Part shown: positions 16,781 through 25,331 of the stretch, piece by piece
How positions within the stretch are numbered: the stretch's first letter is position 1
Layout of the letters: the number at the start of each line of letters is the position of its first letter
Assembly (NCBI GenBank): GCA_945267035.1
Contig: CALYOS010000019.1
Span: forward strand, 1 to 42,715
Direction: 5' to 3'
Origin: an uncultured Neisseriaceae bacterium
Lineage (GTDB): Bacteria; Pseudomonadota; Gammaproteobacteria; Burkholderiales; Neisseriaceae
Length of the DNA stretch: 42,715 bases
Program-made: the position numbers and the translations under genes
The notes under the pieces: model-generated
The model's input: only the letters and a program-made list of their open reading frames with translations
What the model was told of the DNA's origin: nothing
The model's database searches: none

Positions 16781-17572
16781 CTAAGCAGATAAATGCTGAG
16801 CCAGTATTGCCAATAATTGCGCCAAAATTTTAGGATTAGCGGCCACAATATTTCCGGTATTGAGCCATGTTTGCTCACCTTGCATATCCGTAACGATACC
16901 GCCAGCTTCTTGAACAATTAATGCACCTGCAGCAATGTCCCAGGACTTTAAATTAAATTCAAAAAATCCATCCACGCGTCCACAAGCCACATTACAAAGA
17001 TCTAATGCCGCCGATCCTTCGCGTCTGGCACCCGCTGTTTTCGCCAGCACATCTTTTAAAATAGCCAAATAAGTATCCATAATCGATTGATCGACTACTG
17101 GAAAACCTGTCGCAATCAGACTGCGTAACATTTCAATGCGGTTACTAACCCGTATCCGTTTATCATTTAATAACGCCCCCTGACCACGACTGGCCACATA
17201 AAGATCATTTTGTTCTGGAGCAAAGACCAATGCCTCAGATAGCACACCCTTATGCATTAAGGCCATGGAAATAGCATATTGCTTATGACCATGAAGATAA
17301 TTAGTCGTGCCATCCAAAGGATCAATGATCCATTGATATTCAGCTTGTTTCTCTCCGAGAAAACCACTTTCTTCACTCAAAATCGAATGATGAGGGTAGA
17401 CTTCTTGAATCGTATTAATAATAATATTTTCAGCTTCACGATCTACCTCCGAAACAAAATCATTCGCAGCTTTATTATCAACCTTAATATTATTTAAATT
17501 GCTGCTGGCTCGATGCATCATTTGACCGGCTTTACGGGCGGCTTTCCAGGCTGTAGTTAAAAATGGGTTCAT
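16781..17572 (-). CDS. suhB: inositol-1-monophosphatase family protein SuhB
   Basis: A 263-residue Mg2+-dependent phosphatase of the inositol monophosphatase family; in E. coli SuhB also joins the rRNA antitermination complex. Metal-binding signatures are intact: Glu in the ILSEESG segment, IIDPLDGTTNYLHG (the DPLDGT core) and the C-terminal SWDIAAGALIVQEAGG. The length is usual. The ATG has only a weak GAGA seven bases upstream. In many proteobacteria suhB and trmJ are divergent neighbours; here they keep that orientation but are separated by 2.4 kb holding an unrecognised gene. It is followed by a strong terminator. Confidence 0.95.
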   Translation of the reverse strand: MNPFLTTAWKAARKAGQMMHRASSNLNNIKVDNKAANDFVSEVDREAENIIINTIQEVYPHHSILSEESGFLGEKQAEYQWIIDPLDGTTNYLHGHKQYAISMALMHKGVLSEALVFAPEQNDLYVASRGQGALLNDKRIRVSNRIEMLRSLIATGFPVVDQSIMDTYLAILKDVLAKTAGARREGSAALDLCNVACGRVDGFFEFNLKSWDIAAGALIVQEAGGIVTDMQGEQTWLNTGNIVAANPKILAQLLAILAQHLSA

Positions 17573-18356
17573 ACTGATTCTCGTGATAGGGCAATAAAAG
17601 CCTTGGTATGTGGAAATAATAAATTAGTTTTAAAGAACACTAGGCGAAATGAGATGGGTCGCCAAAATATGCTAATTATACGCTAAAAATTCAAGCTTGA
17701 TTGAGCATTCACCTTATTAGCCATAACAGTAAATAAAAATTTACTTTAAGCGTCAAAATCTCAAAAAATAAATTAAGATCATTATTTATAGCACCTGAAT
17801 ACACTATTAAGGTCCAAGCCAATACCTACATTAACAATTATGGGGTAGAAAAACATCATTTTAAAGTTATATCCAGAAAGTTGAATGAAAAAATATCTTG
17901 CTGTTACTCAAATAATAGCTTTAAAACATCAAATACAATCTGCAATTCCAACAAGCATGTTACTCATAATGCAACTTTTATCCTTTCATCTATTGCAAAA
18001 CCGATAAAATCCTAACCAAACCTAATTATCTTCTAGTGAGAATAGGTAATCATCCTAATATCAACATACCAAAATAAAGTATTAAAACAAATGAACAGAT
18101 CAACTTTTTATCACATCAGTTCAACTGTCATATCAAGGCAAAATAAACAATCAAGACTCATCTGATTATGCTGATGAGGCAAACAGGACAAATTGTGAAA
18201 TCAAAACTCAATTACTAGTCATTGATTAAGCAAGATGCTCATCTACATAACATTAAAATTTAAATATTTGCATGCGAAATCAGCCTAAATTTTTGGTATT
18301 GTTAATGTTTAATATTATATAATGCGTAAATCATATCATTACAACAACTTACCAAT
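17573..18356. other. long intergenic region between suhB and the 370-residue gene
   Basis: About 780 AT-rich bases between two divergent genes. Apart from a TATAAT near the right end (listed separately), I see no gene, RNA gene or repeat that can be supported. It must contain the suhB promoter. Confidence 0.45.
18318..18323 (+). promoter_or_regulatory. possible -10 box of the 370-residue gene
   Basis: A consensus TATAAT 33 bases before the ATG. The best -35 candidates (TTGGTA or TTGTTA) are spaced 19 or 13 bases away, neither ideal, so only the -10 is proposed. Confidence 0.4.
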
Positions 18357-19469
18357 ATGCAGACTTTATTACAAAATAAAAATTTAGCTTTTCAAATAAC
18401 CTCAACACCTTTAGGGGAAAAACTCACCTTAAAATCACGCTATGGCATCAATGGTGAAGATGCCATTGCCTATGGAGATAAACCCCTTATTTCCTGTAAC
18501 ATTTACAAAGAAAACGAAACTTATGATGTGGCTTACCTGCTAATCGATTTTGCACAAAGTAATATCGATTATCATCCCGAAACAGATGGCATTATGCCTA
18601 ACTTTTTTACATCACCTAATGGTCAATACTTTGTGGATTTACTGGTATACCATCCTAGAAAAGAACGGTGTGTTCAGATACCTTTATTCGATCGCAACAA
18701 TATTACTTTACCTAAACCAGCTAAACCATTTTTAGGTGATTTTATTGGTTGCACCAAGCAATATTCTATTTTTTTTGATGTAGACCTGTGGTCAGACTCA
18801 AAACCTGATAAAATCAAATCCATAGAATACCACCAAACCCAAATCAAAAAAGAACGTATCAATAAAATTTCCAAGCCTAGAGATAATAGAATTTATATTG
18901 ATCAAGAAAGCAACGAAATCCATTTATTGGGCAAAGATAAACGCCAATGGCTACATCGCCAGATCAATGAATTAAGTAAAATTATTTATTCCAGATCAAT
19001 AGATATGGAAGAATATTATCCTTCACAAGTATTAAAGTTATCTTTAGTCAACGATTCCTATCTTTTGGATTATCATTATGCCAAGAGTGCTTTCTACATC
19101 ATTACTATCTCATCAGAAGGAAATATTGACGCCAAACTATTGATTGACATTGGCGAAGAAATATTTTCTACCAGTGAACCTCAACATATCACTAACGATA
19201 CATCCATTACTTCCTTCACCACTGAAAGCGGGAGTGGGTGGCTAACCATCCGAAACGGTATCTTACTAGAAGCCTATTATCAAAAAACGCCCGGCACCAT
19301 CACTGATTTATTGACTAATGAAAGCCATCAGTTTTCATCTGAGCCACTAGCTATAAATCAAATTAAAACCATTAATGACAACAGTTACTTCGTCGTGCTT
19401 TATCCCATTACGGACGAGAAAAATAAAGATTTATTGGTACTTCTTCGACACCTCAACCATAATCAATAA
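18357..19469 (+). CDS. unrecognised 370-residue cytoplasmic protein
   Basis: I do not recognise this protein. It has no signal peptide and no membrane segment. Composition and pattern suggest a beta-rich fold: repeated short hydrophobic strands ending in aromatic residues (for example DVAYLLIDFAQ, YFVDLLVYH, YSIFFDVDLW, SAFYIITISSEG, NSYFVVLYPI). Between about residues 155 and 205 lies a strongly charged Lys/Glu/Arg-rich helical linker. No classic catalytic motif is visible. No clear ribosome site precedes the ATG, so the start is uncertain, although a -10 box 33 bases upstream fits it. It ends at its own strong terminator and has no operon partner. Its place between suhB and trmJ, usually neighbours, suggests it was added there. 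Confidence 0.75.
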   Translation: MQTLLQNKNLAFQITSTPLGEKLTLKSRYGINGEDAIAYGDKPLISCNIYKENETYDVAYLLIDFAQSNIDYHPETDGIMPNFFTSPNGQYFVDLLVYHPRKERCVQIPLFDRNNITLPKPAKPFLGDFIGCTKQYSIFFDVDLWSDSKPDKIKSIEYHQTQIKKERINKISKPRDNRIYIDQESNEIHLLGKDKRQWLHRQINELSKIIYSRSIDMEEYYPSQVLKLSLVNDSYLLDYHYAKSAFYIITISSEGNIDAKLLIDIGEEIFSTSEPQHITNDTSITSFTTESGSGWLTIRNGILLEAYYQKTPGTITDLLTNESHQFSSEPLAINQIKTINDNSYFVVLYPITDEKNKDLLVLLRHLNHNQ

Positions 19470-19575
19470 GTGCAAAACGCTCAGCATATCTCTTTAAAAT
19501 GTTCTGATGGGCAACAGCTTTTTACATTTACATTTGCAAAATTATGCTTATTGATTAAGCCTATAAACCTTTGAT

Positions 19576-19609
19576 ATAAAAGCCACGTTTGGTTGGCTTT
19601 TATTTTTTT
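19576..19609 (+). terminator. terminator after the 370-residue gene
   Basis: ATAAAAGCCA (19576-19585) pairs with TGGCTTTTAT (19594-19603) around an 8-base loop and is followed by a T-run to 19609. It lies about 107 bases after the stop codon. Confidence 0.85.
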
Positions 19610-19968
19610 CGTTGTTAACACTATAATTTTCTCAGGCTTTCCTTTTAAGCTTAAACAGCAAAAATAGACATTTTAGCGCATTTTTTAAACCATATTTATT
19701 TTATGGTCTATACAAACACAAAAAAAAAATAATGTATGCCTTCAAATAATTCCATGGATTCTAATCAGACTATAACGGAGCTTTTCTCATAGCCCTTAAA
19801 TTTAGAGTTTGGCTAAATGTCTAACCAAATTTTAAAATTGAACCTCGAATACCTCAATCTCATTGATCTAAAACGATTACAGCAGCTGCACTCATGATTT
19901 GCTACAATAAGCCTATTTATGTGCACATGGACGTTTTTATTCGTCTATCAAAGCTAGCCAGATACTCT
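19610..19968. other. region upstream of trmJ
   Basis: About 360 bases. It contains a small hairpin ACCATA and TATGGT around 19689-19708, a 26-codon frame at 19817-19897 (listed separately) and the possible upstream starts of trmJ. A TACAAT at 19903-19908 could be a -10 box but has no good -35 partner. Confidence 0.4.
19817..19897 (+). CDS. possible 26-codon leader peptide before trmJ
   Basis: ATG at 19817 opens a 26-codon frame starting MSNQILKLNLEYLNLID and ending with TGA at 19895-19897. The stop overlaps an ATG at 19894 that is in frame with trmJ (ATGA). An AGAG lies nine bases before the start. The peptide is Leu/Asn-rich and helical-looking. It may be a translated leader coupled to a longer trmJ product, or chance. 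Confidence 0.25.
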   Translation: MSNQILKLNLEYLNLIDLKRLQQLHS

Positions 19969-20781
19969 ATGAAAAAACCTGAATTACCTGAATATCTCAA
20001 TAACATCTCCATCGTTCTTTCTAAAACAAGCCATCCAGCCAATATTGGCTCTGCAGCACGCGCCATGAAAACCATGGGATTAACTCACTTAGTTTTGGTT
20101 GCGCCAAACTTGATGCAGACCCCGATGACTCCAGAACCACCCCAATTTAATGTGCAGCAGCCGGAAAGTTTTATTTTACCGGAAGAAAGCTACATTCTCG
20201 CATCAGGCGCACGAGATGTATTAGATCAAGCGAGAATAGTTTCGAATCTGGCAGATGCTTTAACCGACACCACCTTATCATGCGCCTTAACCAGTCGACG
20301 GCGTGAACTAACCGCACCGATGCATACCCCACGTGAACTCACGCCTTCTTTACTGCAGTCAGCACTGGCAGGGCAAAAAGTAGCATTGGTGTTCGGTAAT
20401 GAAACATTTGGATTGAGTATAGAAGAAGTGCAGCAATGCAATCGGCTCATGACCATTAATGGTAATCCTCATTATTTTTCACTCAATTTGGCTCAAGCTG
20501 TGCAGGTCATCTGTTATGAGCTATTTAGTCAAGTTGATATCAGCATGGCGCATTTACAACAAATTCCTAACCTTGCCACCCATCAGCAGGTTAGTAGTAT
20601 GGTTGCACATTTGCGCCAGCTCATGGACCAAGCGGGATTTTTTCACCGTCGCACTGAAGACAGATTGATGCGACGCATGGCAGCCATGTTTGATCGTGCC
20701 AACCTAACAACAGAGGATATCGATATTCTACGTGGTTTTTATAATACTATCAGTCACCAATTACAAAAACGCCAGAATTAA
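19969..20781 (+). CDS. trmJ: tRNA (cytidine/uridine-2'-O-)-methyltransferase TrmJ
   Basis: A SPOUT-fold methyltransferase that adds a 2'-O-methyl group at position 32 of several tRNAs. From the ATG at 19969 it has 270 residues, the usual size. Motif 1 HPANIGSAARAMKTMG (Asn25, Arg31), motif 2 VALVFGNETFGLS and motif 3 HYFSLNLAQAVQ are complete; a C-terminal helical region follows. The frame is open to an ATG at 19894, which would add 25 residues not typical of the family, and another ATG lies at 19927. None has a strong ribosome site, so the choice rests on family length. The DUF1853 gene follows 36 bases later on the same strand. Confidence 0.92.
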   Translation: MKKPELPEYLNNISIVLSKTSHPANIGSAARAMKTMGLTHLVLVAPNLMQTPMTPEPPQFNVQQPESFILPEESYILASGARDVLDQARIVSNLADALTDTTLSCALTSRRRELTAPMHTPRELTPSLLQSALAGQKVALVFGNETFGLSIEEVQQCNRLMTINGNPHYFSLNLAQAVQVICYELFSQVDISMAHLQQIPNLATHQQVSSMVAHLRQLMDQAGFFHRRTEDRLMRRMAAMFDRANLTTEDIDILRGFYNTISHQLQKRQN

Positions 20782-20817
20782 CGCGCCTATCTGTAGCCAC
20801 AAGAAAAGACAACTGTT

Positions 20818-21696
20818 ATGAACTATGCTCTCGATGCCTTATGGTGGCGACTGAAAAATCCCGTAGTTAGAGATTTAGCAGTTTTATTAACAGCACCTGT
20901 GCCATGGCATTCATTGGCGGAACTTCCTGTAGCCGTTCTCTTAGGCAACCATGGGTTTAGGCAATTGCTCGACTTAGACGATCATCCTCAACCGCTATTA
21001 GATTTTTTACATAACCAACCGTTTAAACAGCATCGGCTCGGTTTGTATGCAGAACAATTGCTTAGTTTTTGGTTCCAAACAGCGGCGCATATTCAATTTA
21101 TACAAAACAATCTAAATATTACCCATAATAAACAAACCGTTGGATCGATTGACTTCCTGATTAAGATCAATCATGTTCCTTATCATATCGAGCTCACCTG
21201 TAAATATTTTGGCGCGGCTCATGCCGATGTGAGTGCATTTGTCGGCTTAAATCCACAAGACAAATTAATCAATAAAGTGGTGAAACTAGAACAGCAACTG
21301 GCTTTATCCAACCATCCAGCAGCCATTTCCCACCTGCAACAACTCGGTATAGATATACATCAGCTGCAGCGAGCTTCAATAGTGCGTGGCATGTTATTTC
21401 TAAAAGAAAACCAGCCTGCGCTACAAGCACCGATCAACCGTTTAAGCTGGCAAGGTTACTGGCTGGCTGACTGGGCACAAATACCTGCTACATTAAATAT
21501 TCATCCTGATAGTCGTTTTTGGCTACATCACCGTTTATCTCTATTAGCTCCAGCTAAAATCGATGAGCGAGATAGCCTCAGCTTACAGCAAGCTAAAAGC
21601 ATCAATCAGGGCATTTTGGCTGTGTTAGAACGTCGTGAAGATGGCTATTGGCATGAAATTCAGCGCATCATGAAAATAGATAATCACAAAAATTAA
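20818..21696 (+). CDS. DUF1853 family protein
   Basis: A 292-residue cytoplasmic protein matching the DUF1853 family: N-terminal NPVVRDLAVLLTAP, the RLGLYAEQLLSFWF helix (about residues 73-86), and a central strand-turn-strand with GSIDFLIKI (Asp112) and HIELTCKYF (Glu125, Lys129), then GLNPQDKLINKVVKLEQQL. The D...ExxxK-like spacing resembles the PD-(D/E)XK nuclease core, but the Lys sits four residues after the Glu rather than two, so nuclease activity is only a suggestion. It follows trmJ at 36 bases, probably in one operon. A palindrome ATGGTAA/TTACCAT at 21747-21762 lies about 50 bases after its stop and has only a poor T-run. Confidence 0.82.
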   Translation: MNYALDALWWRLKNPVVRDLAVLLTAPVPWHSLAELPVAVLLGNHGFRQLLDLDDHPQPLLDFLHNQPFKQHRLGLYAEQLLSFWFQTAAHIQFIQNNLNITHNKQTVGSIDFLIKINHVPYHIELTCKYFGAAHADVSAFVGLNPQDKLINKVVKLEQQLALSNHPAAISHLQQLGIDIHQLQRASIVRGMLFLKENQPALQAPINRLSWQGYWLADWAQIPATLNIHPDSRFWLHHRLSLLAPAKIDERDSLSLQQAKSINQGILAVLERREDGYWHEIQRIMKIDNHKN

Positions 21697-21866
21697 ACAT
21701 AATTAGCTTAAGAAATGATGCATCACATAGGTTTTTATTAGAGCTTATGGTAAAATTACCATTTAATTTTTGTCTATCTGTATCAGTAGCCGTATTTATC
21801 ATACACCAACAAAACATCCACGATGGGCAAAATAGAATCAATTAAACATCTTATTAAGGGTTTACG

Positions 21867-23186
21867 ATGAGCGTAACGGTAGAAAAACTAGATAATTTGG
21901 AGCGTAAAGTTATACTGTCTCTGAATTGGGATGATATTAAAGCAAAAGTCAATGCGCGGATGAAAGTAGCACAGAAGCGCGCCCGCGTGGATGGCTTTCG
22001 CCCAGGTAAAGCGCCGTTAAAAATGATTGATGCCATGTATGGCTACGGCATTCGTGATGAAGTTTTAAACGAAATGACCAATAAGGCATTTGAGGAACTT
22101 ATCGTAGCTGAAAAGCTAAAAGTGGCTGGACTGAAAAGCCTGTCAGCATTGGAAGAAGCTGAACAGGACGATGACAAAGTTTACAAAATTGCTGTGGTAT
22201 TCGAAGAATATCCAGAAATTAAAATCGGTGACTTAGCCGCTCAGGAAGTAACCAAAGTCAGCACAGAAATTGGTGAAGCTGAGATTGATAAAACTGTTGA
22301 AATTTTGCGTCAACAGCGTACTCGCTTCAACCATGTTGAACGTGCCGCACAAAATAATGACCGTGTAATCATTGATTTTGCGGGCAAAATTGATGGTGAA
22401 GCTTTTGCAGGTGGTACTGCTGATAATTATGCATTCATGCTGGGTAAAGAACAAATGCTTCCTGACTTCGAAGCGGGCGTATTGGGCATGAAAGAAAATG
22501 ACGTTAAAGAAGTTTCTGTGACCTTCCCAGAAGATTATCAAAGCAAAGATGTTGCTGGCAAAACAGCTGTTTTCACCATTACACTGAAGAATGTATCTGA
22601 AGCAGTATTACCAGAAGTCAACGAAGAATTTGCCAAATCTTTAGGCATAGCTGACGGAGATGTCAGCAAAATGCGTGCTGAAATCAAAAAAAATGTTGAG
22701 CGCGAAGTGAATCGTCGCGTCAATGAAATGACCAAAGAAAGCGCAATTAATGCACTATTGGCTGCAACGCCCATCGAAGTACCCAGCACGATCGTAGCAG
22801 AAGAATCTAAAAATCTGGCTGAGCGCATGAAAGAAAATTTTGCCGCTCAGGGAATGGATAATAAAGATCTAAATCTGCCGCTGGAAATGTTCAATGATCA
22901 GGCTAAACGTCGTGTTAGCATCAGCCTGGCCATGGGTGAACTGGTTCGTGAGCAAAAACTAGAACCAACTGAAGAACAAATCAAAAAAATCGTGACTGAA
23001 TTTGCTGATAGCTATGAAGATCCACAAGAAGTGATTGATTGGTATTTTAGCGATAGAAAAAACCTGCAAGGTCCAACTTCTCTGGCGATTGAGCAAAACG
23101 TAGTTGATTATATTTTAAGCAAAGCCAAAGTAACTGACAAAACCATGTCTTTTGATGAAGTAATGGGTCAGCAAGTGCAAGCTTAA
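21867..23186 (+). CDS. tig: trigger factor
   Basis: The ribosome-bound chaperone that meets nascent chains at the tunnel exit, 439 residues. Parts in order: ribosome-binding domain with the signature GFRPGKAP (43-50), a peptidyl-prolyl isomerase (FKBP-like) domain in the middle (RVIIDFAGKIDGEAFAGG and further), and the helical C-terminal arms. AAGGG eight bases before the ATG supports the start. clpP follows 83 bases downstream behind a hairpin. clpX, often the third gene of this cluster in other Proteobacteria, is not here. Confidence 0.97.
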   Translation: MSVTVEKLDNLERKVILSLNWDDIKAKVNARMKVAQKRARVDGFRPGKAPLKMIDAMYGYGIRDEVLNEMTNKAFEELIVAEKLKVAGLKSLSALEEAEQDDDKVYKIAVVFEEYPEIKIGDLAAQEVTKVSTEIGEAEIDKTVEILRQQRTRFNHVERAAQNNDRVIIDFAGKIDGEAFAGGTADNYAFMLGKEQMLPDFEAGVLGMKENDVKEVSVTFPEDYQSKDVAGKTAVFTITLKNVSEAVLPEVNEEFAKSLGIADGDVSKMRAEIKKNVEREVNRRVNEMTKESAINALLAATPIEVPSTIVAEESKNLAERMKENFAAQGMDNKDLNLPLEMFNDQAKRRVSISLAMGELVREQKLEPTEEQIKKIVTEFADSYEDPQEVIDWYFSDRKNLQGPTSLAIEQNVVDYILSKAKVTDKTMSFDEVMGQQVQA

Positions 23187-23210
23187 GCTTTACAGGCATT
23201 CCAGCTAACA

Positions 23211-23250
23211 TAAAAGCACCAAAGTACGCTAGCTGCTTAGGTGCTTTTTA
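23211..23250 (+). terminator. hairpin between tig and clpP
   Basis: TAAAAGCACC (23211-23220) pairs with GGTGCTTTTA (from 23240) around a 19-base loop that itself holds GCTAGC, followed by T-rich sequence. It is placed 25 bases after the tig stop and just before the clpP ribosome site, so clpP may be expressed partly from a promoter inside or beyond tig. Confidence 0.55.
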
Positions 23251-23269
23251 TTTTGATTAAGGATTATCC

Positions 23270-23881
23270 ATGTCAAATATAGAAAATCTGGGTCTGGTAC
23301 CCATGGTGGTGGAACAAAGCGGTCGTGGTGAGCGGGCATATGATATTTATTCTCGTTTGCTCAAAGAACGCATTGTTTTTATGGTTGGACCGGTTACAGA
23401 TGAAACGGCCAATTTAGTTGTGGCACAACTTTTGTTTCTTGAAAGTGAAAATCCAGATAAAGATATATCTCTGTATATCAACTCACCAGGTGGTTCAGTG
23501 ACTGCCGGTATGTCCATATTTGATACCATGAATTTCATTAAACCCGACGTAGCTACACTATGCTTGGGACAAGCAGCAAGTATGGGCGCTTTTCTACTTT
23601 CAGCTGGAACTAAAGGAAAACGTTTCGCCTTGCCTAACAGTCGCGTTATGATCCATCAACCGTTAATTAGCGGTGGTTTAGGCGGTCAAGCATCCGATAT
23701 CGAAATACATGCACGTGAATTGTTGAAACTGAAAAAACAACTGAACGAGCATCTTGCCAATCATACTGGTCAAAAATTAGCCCAGATCGAAAAAGACACC
23801 GATCGGGATAATTTTATGTCAGCAGATGAAGCTAAAGCTTATGGGTTGATTGACGAAGTTTTGACGCACCGCCCAAAATAG
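23270..23881 (+). CDS. clpP: ATP-dependent Clp protease proteolytic subunit
   Basis: The serine peptidase that forms a tetradecameric barrel and degrades proteins fed by ClpX or ClpA. It has 203 residues. The catalytic triad is in place with family spacing: Ser104 in GQAASMGA, His129 in MIHQP and Asp178 in DTDRDNFMS. The N-terminal residues up to about Val10 should be processed off. AAGGA eight bases before the ATG confirms the start. A strong terminator follows, so no downstream partner gene is cotranscribed. Confidence 0.98.
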   Translation: MSNIENLGLVPMVVEQSGRGERAYDIYSRLLKERIVFMVGPVTDETANLVVAQLLFLESENPDKDISLYINSPGGSVTAGMSIFDTMNFIKPDVATLCLGQAASMGAFLLSAGTKGKRFALPNSRVMIHQPLISGGLGGQASDIEIHARELLKLKKQLNEHLANHTGQKLAQIEKDTDRDNFMSADEAKAYGLIDEVLTHRPK

Positions 23882-23901
23882 ATGCAAAATCAATTCATAC
23901 C

Positions 23902-23937
23902 AAAAAAAATCGAAACAGCTTTGTTTCGATTTTTTTT
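23902..23937 (+). terminator. terminator after clpP
   Basis: A 15-bp stem, AAAAAAAATCGAAAC (23902-23916) with GTTTCGATTTTTTTT (23923-23937), and a 6-base loop. Because both arms have long A/T runs it can work in both directions, also for rodA transcripts. Confidence 0.9.
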
Positions 23938-24224
23938 GCTAGAAAAAATTAAACGGCAAAATCTGCGTAAGCCTTGGAAACATTAAAAAATATCTGTTAT
24001 ATAACAAAGATAAACGAGCAGGGCAGTAAAATAATACATGAAAACTCGCTCACAACAGGCACCTGAGCTGCCAAATCAACTTTTTATAAACGATATGTTG
24101 TTACATAACTGAATTTAGTTTTATTCCAAGTATGTTTTATTTCATTTGACCATTGAAAAAAATATATTCTCTCCAACAACCATTAGGAAGATAAAGAAAT
24201 AAACCAACGAATGCATTTATAGCT
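23938..24224. other. intergenic region between clpP and rodA
   Basis: Two convergent genes end here. It contains a perfect 12-bp palindrome TGTTATATAACA (23995-24006) of unknown role. No gene and no good rodA terminator nearer than the clpP one was found. Confidence 0.4.
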
Positions 24225-25331
24225 TTATTTTCGACGCTGATTTCCGATACCCATCAACATCGCCAAAATGACCATAACCGATAACGTGGCCGTACCACCA
24301 TAGCTGACCAGAGGCAAGGGCACGCCAACAACCGGTAAAATCCCGCTCACCATGCCCATGTTGACAAATGCATAGCAAAATAACGTTAGAGTGAGTGCTC
24401 CGGCCAATGTGCGACAATAAAGAGTAGGGGCTTTAAAAGTAATATACAACCCACGCATCAAAATAAACGTGTATACCGACACCAGCAATATATTACCGAT
24501 TAAGCCAAATTCTTCACCAAATACGGCGAAAATAAAATCTGTGGTTGATTCTGGAATATAATCAAGATGCGTCTGCGAACCTTCCAACCATCCTTTACCC
24601 CAAACGCCACCTGAGCCAATCGCAGTCATTGATTGAAGGATATGATAGCCTGCTCCCAGCCGATCTTTGGTCGGATCCAGTAGCGTCATGACCCGCATAC
24701 GCTGATAATCATGCATCCCATAGTTCCAAATCAAGGGAAGCATAGCAAGAAAACCGATAATTGCTGTAATAATGACTTTCCACGGCAAACCGGCAAAGAA
24801 AATGACAAACAGACCAGAGGCCATGATCATGGTCGCCGTACCCAAATCAGGCTGTTTTAAAATCAATGCAACTGGAATAAGTATCAGAATAAATGCGATA
24901 ATATAGTGATACCAGCGAATATTGGTCTCATTTTTTTGAAAAAACCATGCAATTAGCATTGGAACGGCAATTTTCATAATTTCAGAAGGCTGAATACGAG
25001 CAATACCAATATTCAGCCAACGGGTGGAACCATTAACCGTAATGCCCACAAAGTGTACACCAATCAGTAGTAACACACCCAACACATAACCTGGCAAAGC
25101 AAAATTACTTAAAATTTGTGGTGGTGTACGAGCAATTAGCCACAATAAAATAAAACTCAGAATGGTATGTAAAGTCTTATTTTCTAACTGACCAAAATCC
25201 TGACCATCAGCAGAGTACAGCAAAAACAGACTCATTACATAAATAATCAGCATGGCATAAAATATCCATACATCCATCGGCGCCCAAAGATTGTGCCAAA
25301 GACGCTTAAACCAGTTATGTTCCATTCTCAT
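24225..25331 (-). CDS. rodA: rod-shape peptidoglycan glycosyltransferase RodA
   Basis: The SEDS-family enzyme that polymerises glycan strands from lipid II in the elongasome, 368 residues with about ten membrane helices. Key residues are present: Glu117 in QPSEIMK and Asp265 in PESTTDFIFAVFGEE, equivalent to the essential Glu114 and Asp262 of E. coli RodA. Other SEDS signatures are KQPDLGTA and, near the end, GVPLPLVSYGGTA. Its ATG overlaps the mrdA stop as ATGA, so it is translated together with its partner PBP2. It is the last gene of the mre operon. Confidence 0.97.
   Translation of the reverse strand: MRMEHNWFKRLWHNLWAPMDVWIFYAMLIIYVMSLFLLYSADGQDFGQLENKTLHTILSFILLWLIARTPPQILSNFALPGYVLGVLLLIGVHFVGITVNGSTRWLNIGIARIQPSEIMKIAVPMLIAWFFQKNETNIRWYHYIIAFILILIPVALILKQPDLGTATMIMASGLFVIFFAGLPWKVIITAIIGFLAMLPLIWNYGMHDYQRMRVMTLLDPTKDRLGAGYHILQSMTAIGSGGVWGKGWLEGSQTHLDYIPESTTDFIFAVFGEEFGLIGNILLVSVYTFILMRGLYITFKAPTLYCRTLAGALTLTLFCYAFVNMGMVSGILPVVGVPLPLVSYGGTATLSVMVILAMLMGIGNQRRK

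Noticed and set aside
23995-24006. Perfect palindrome TGTTATATAACA as a second Zur box
   Set aside because: The half-sites match, but the three-base spacer of the Zur consensus is missing and the site lies between two convergent gene ends, not in a promoter.
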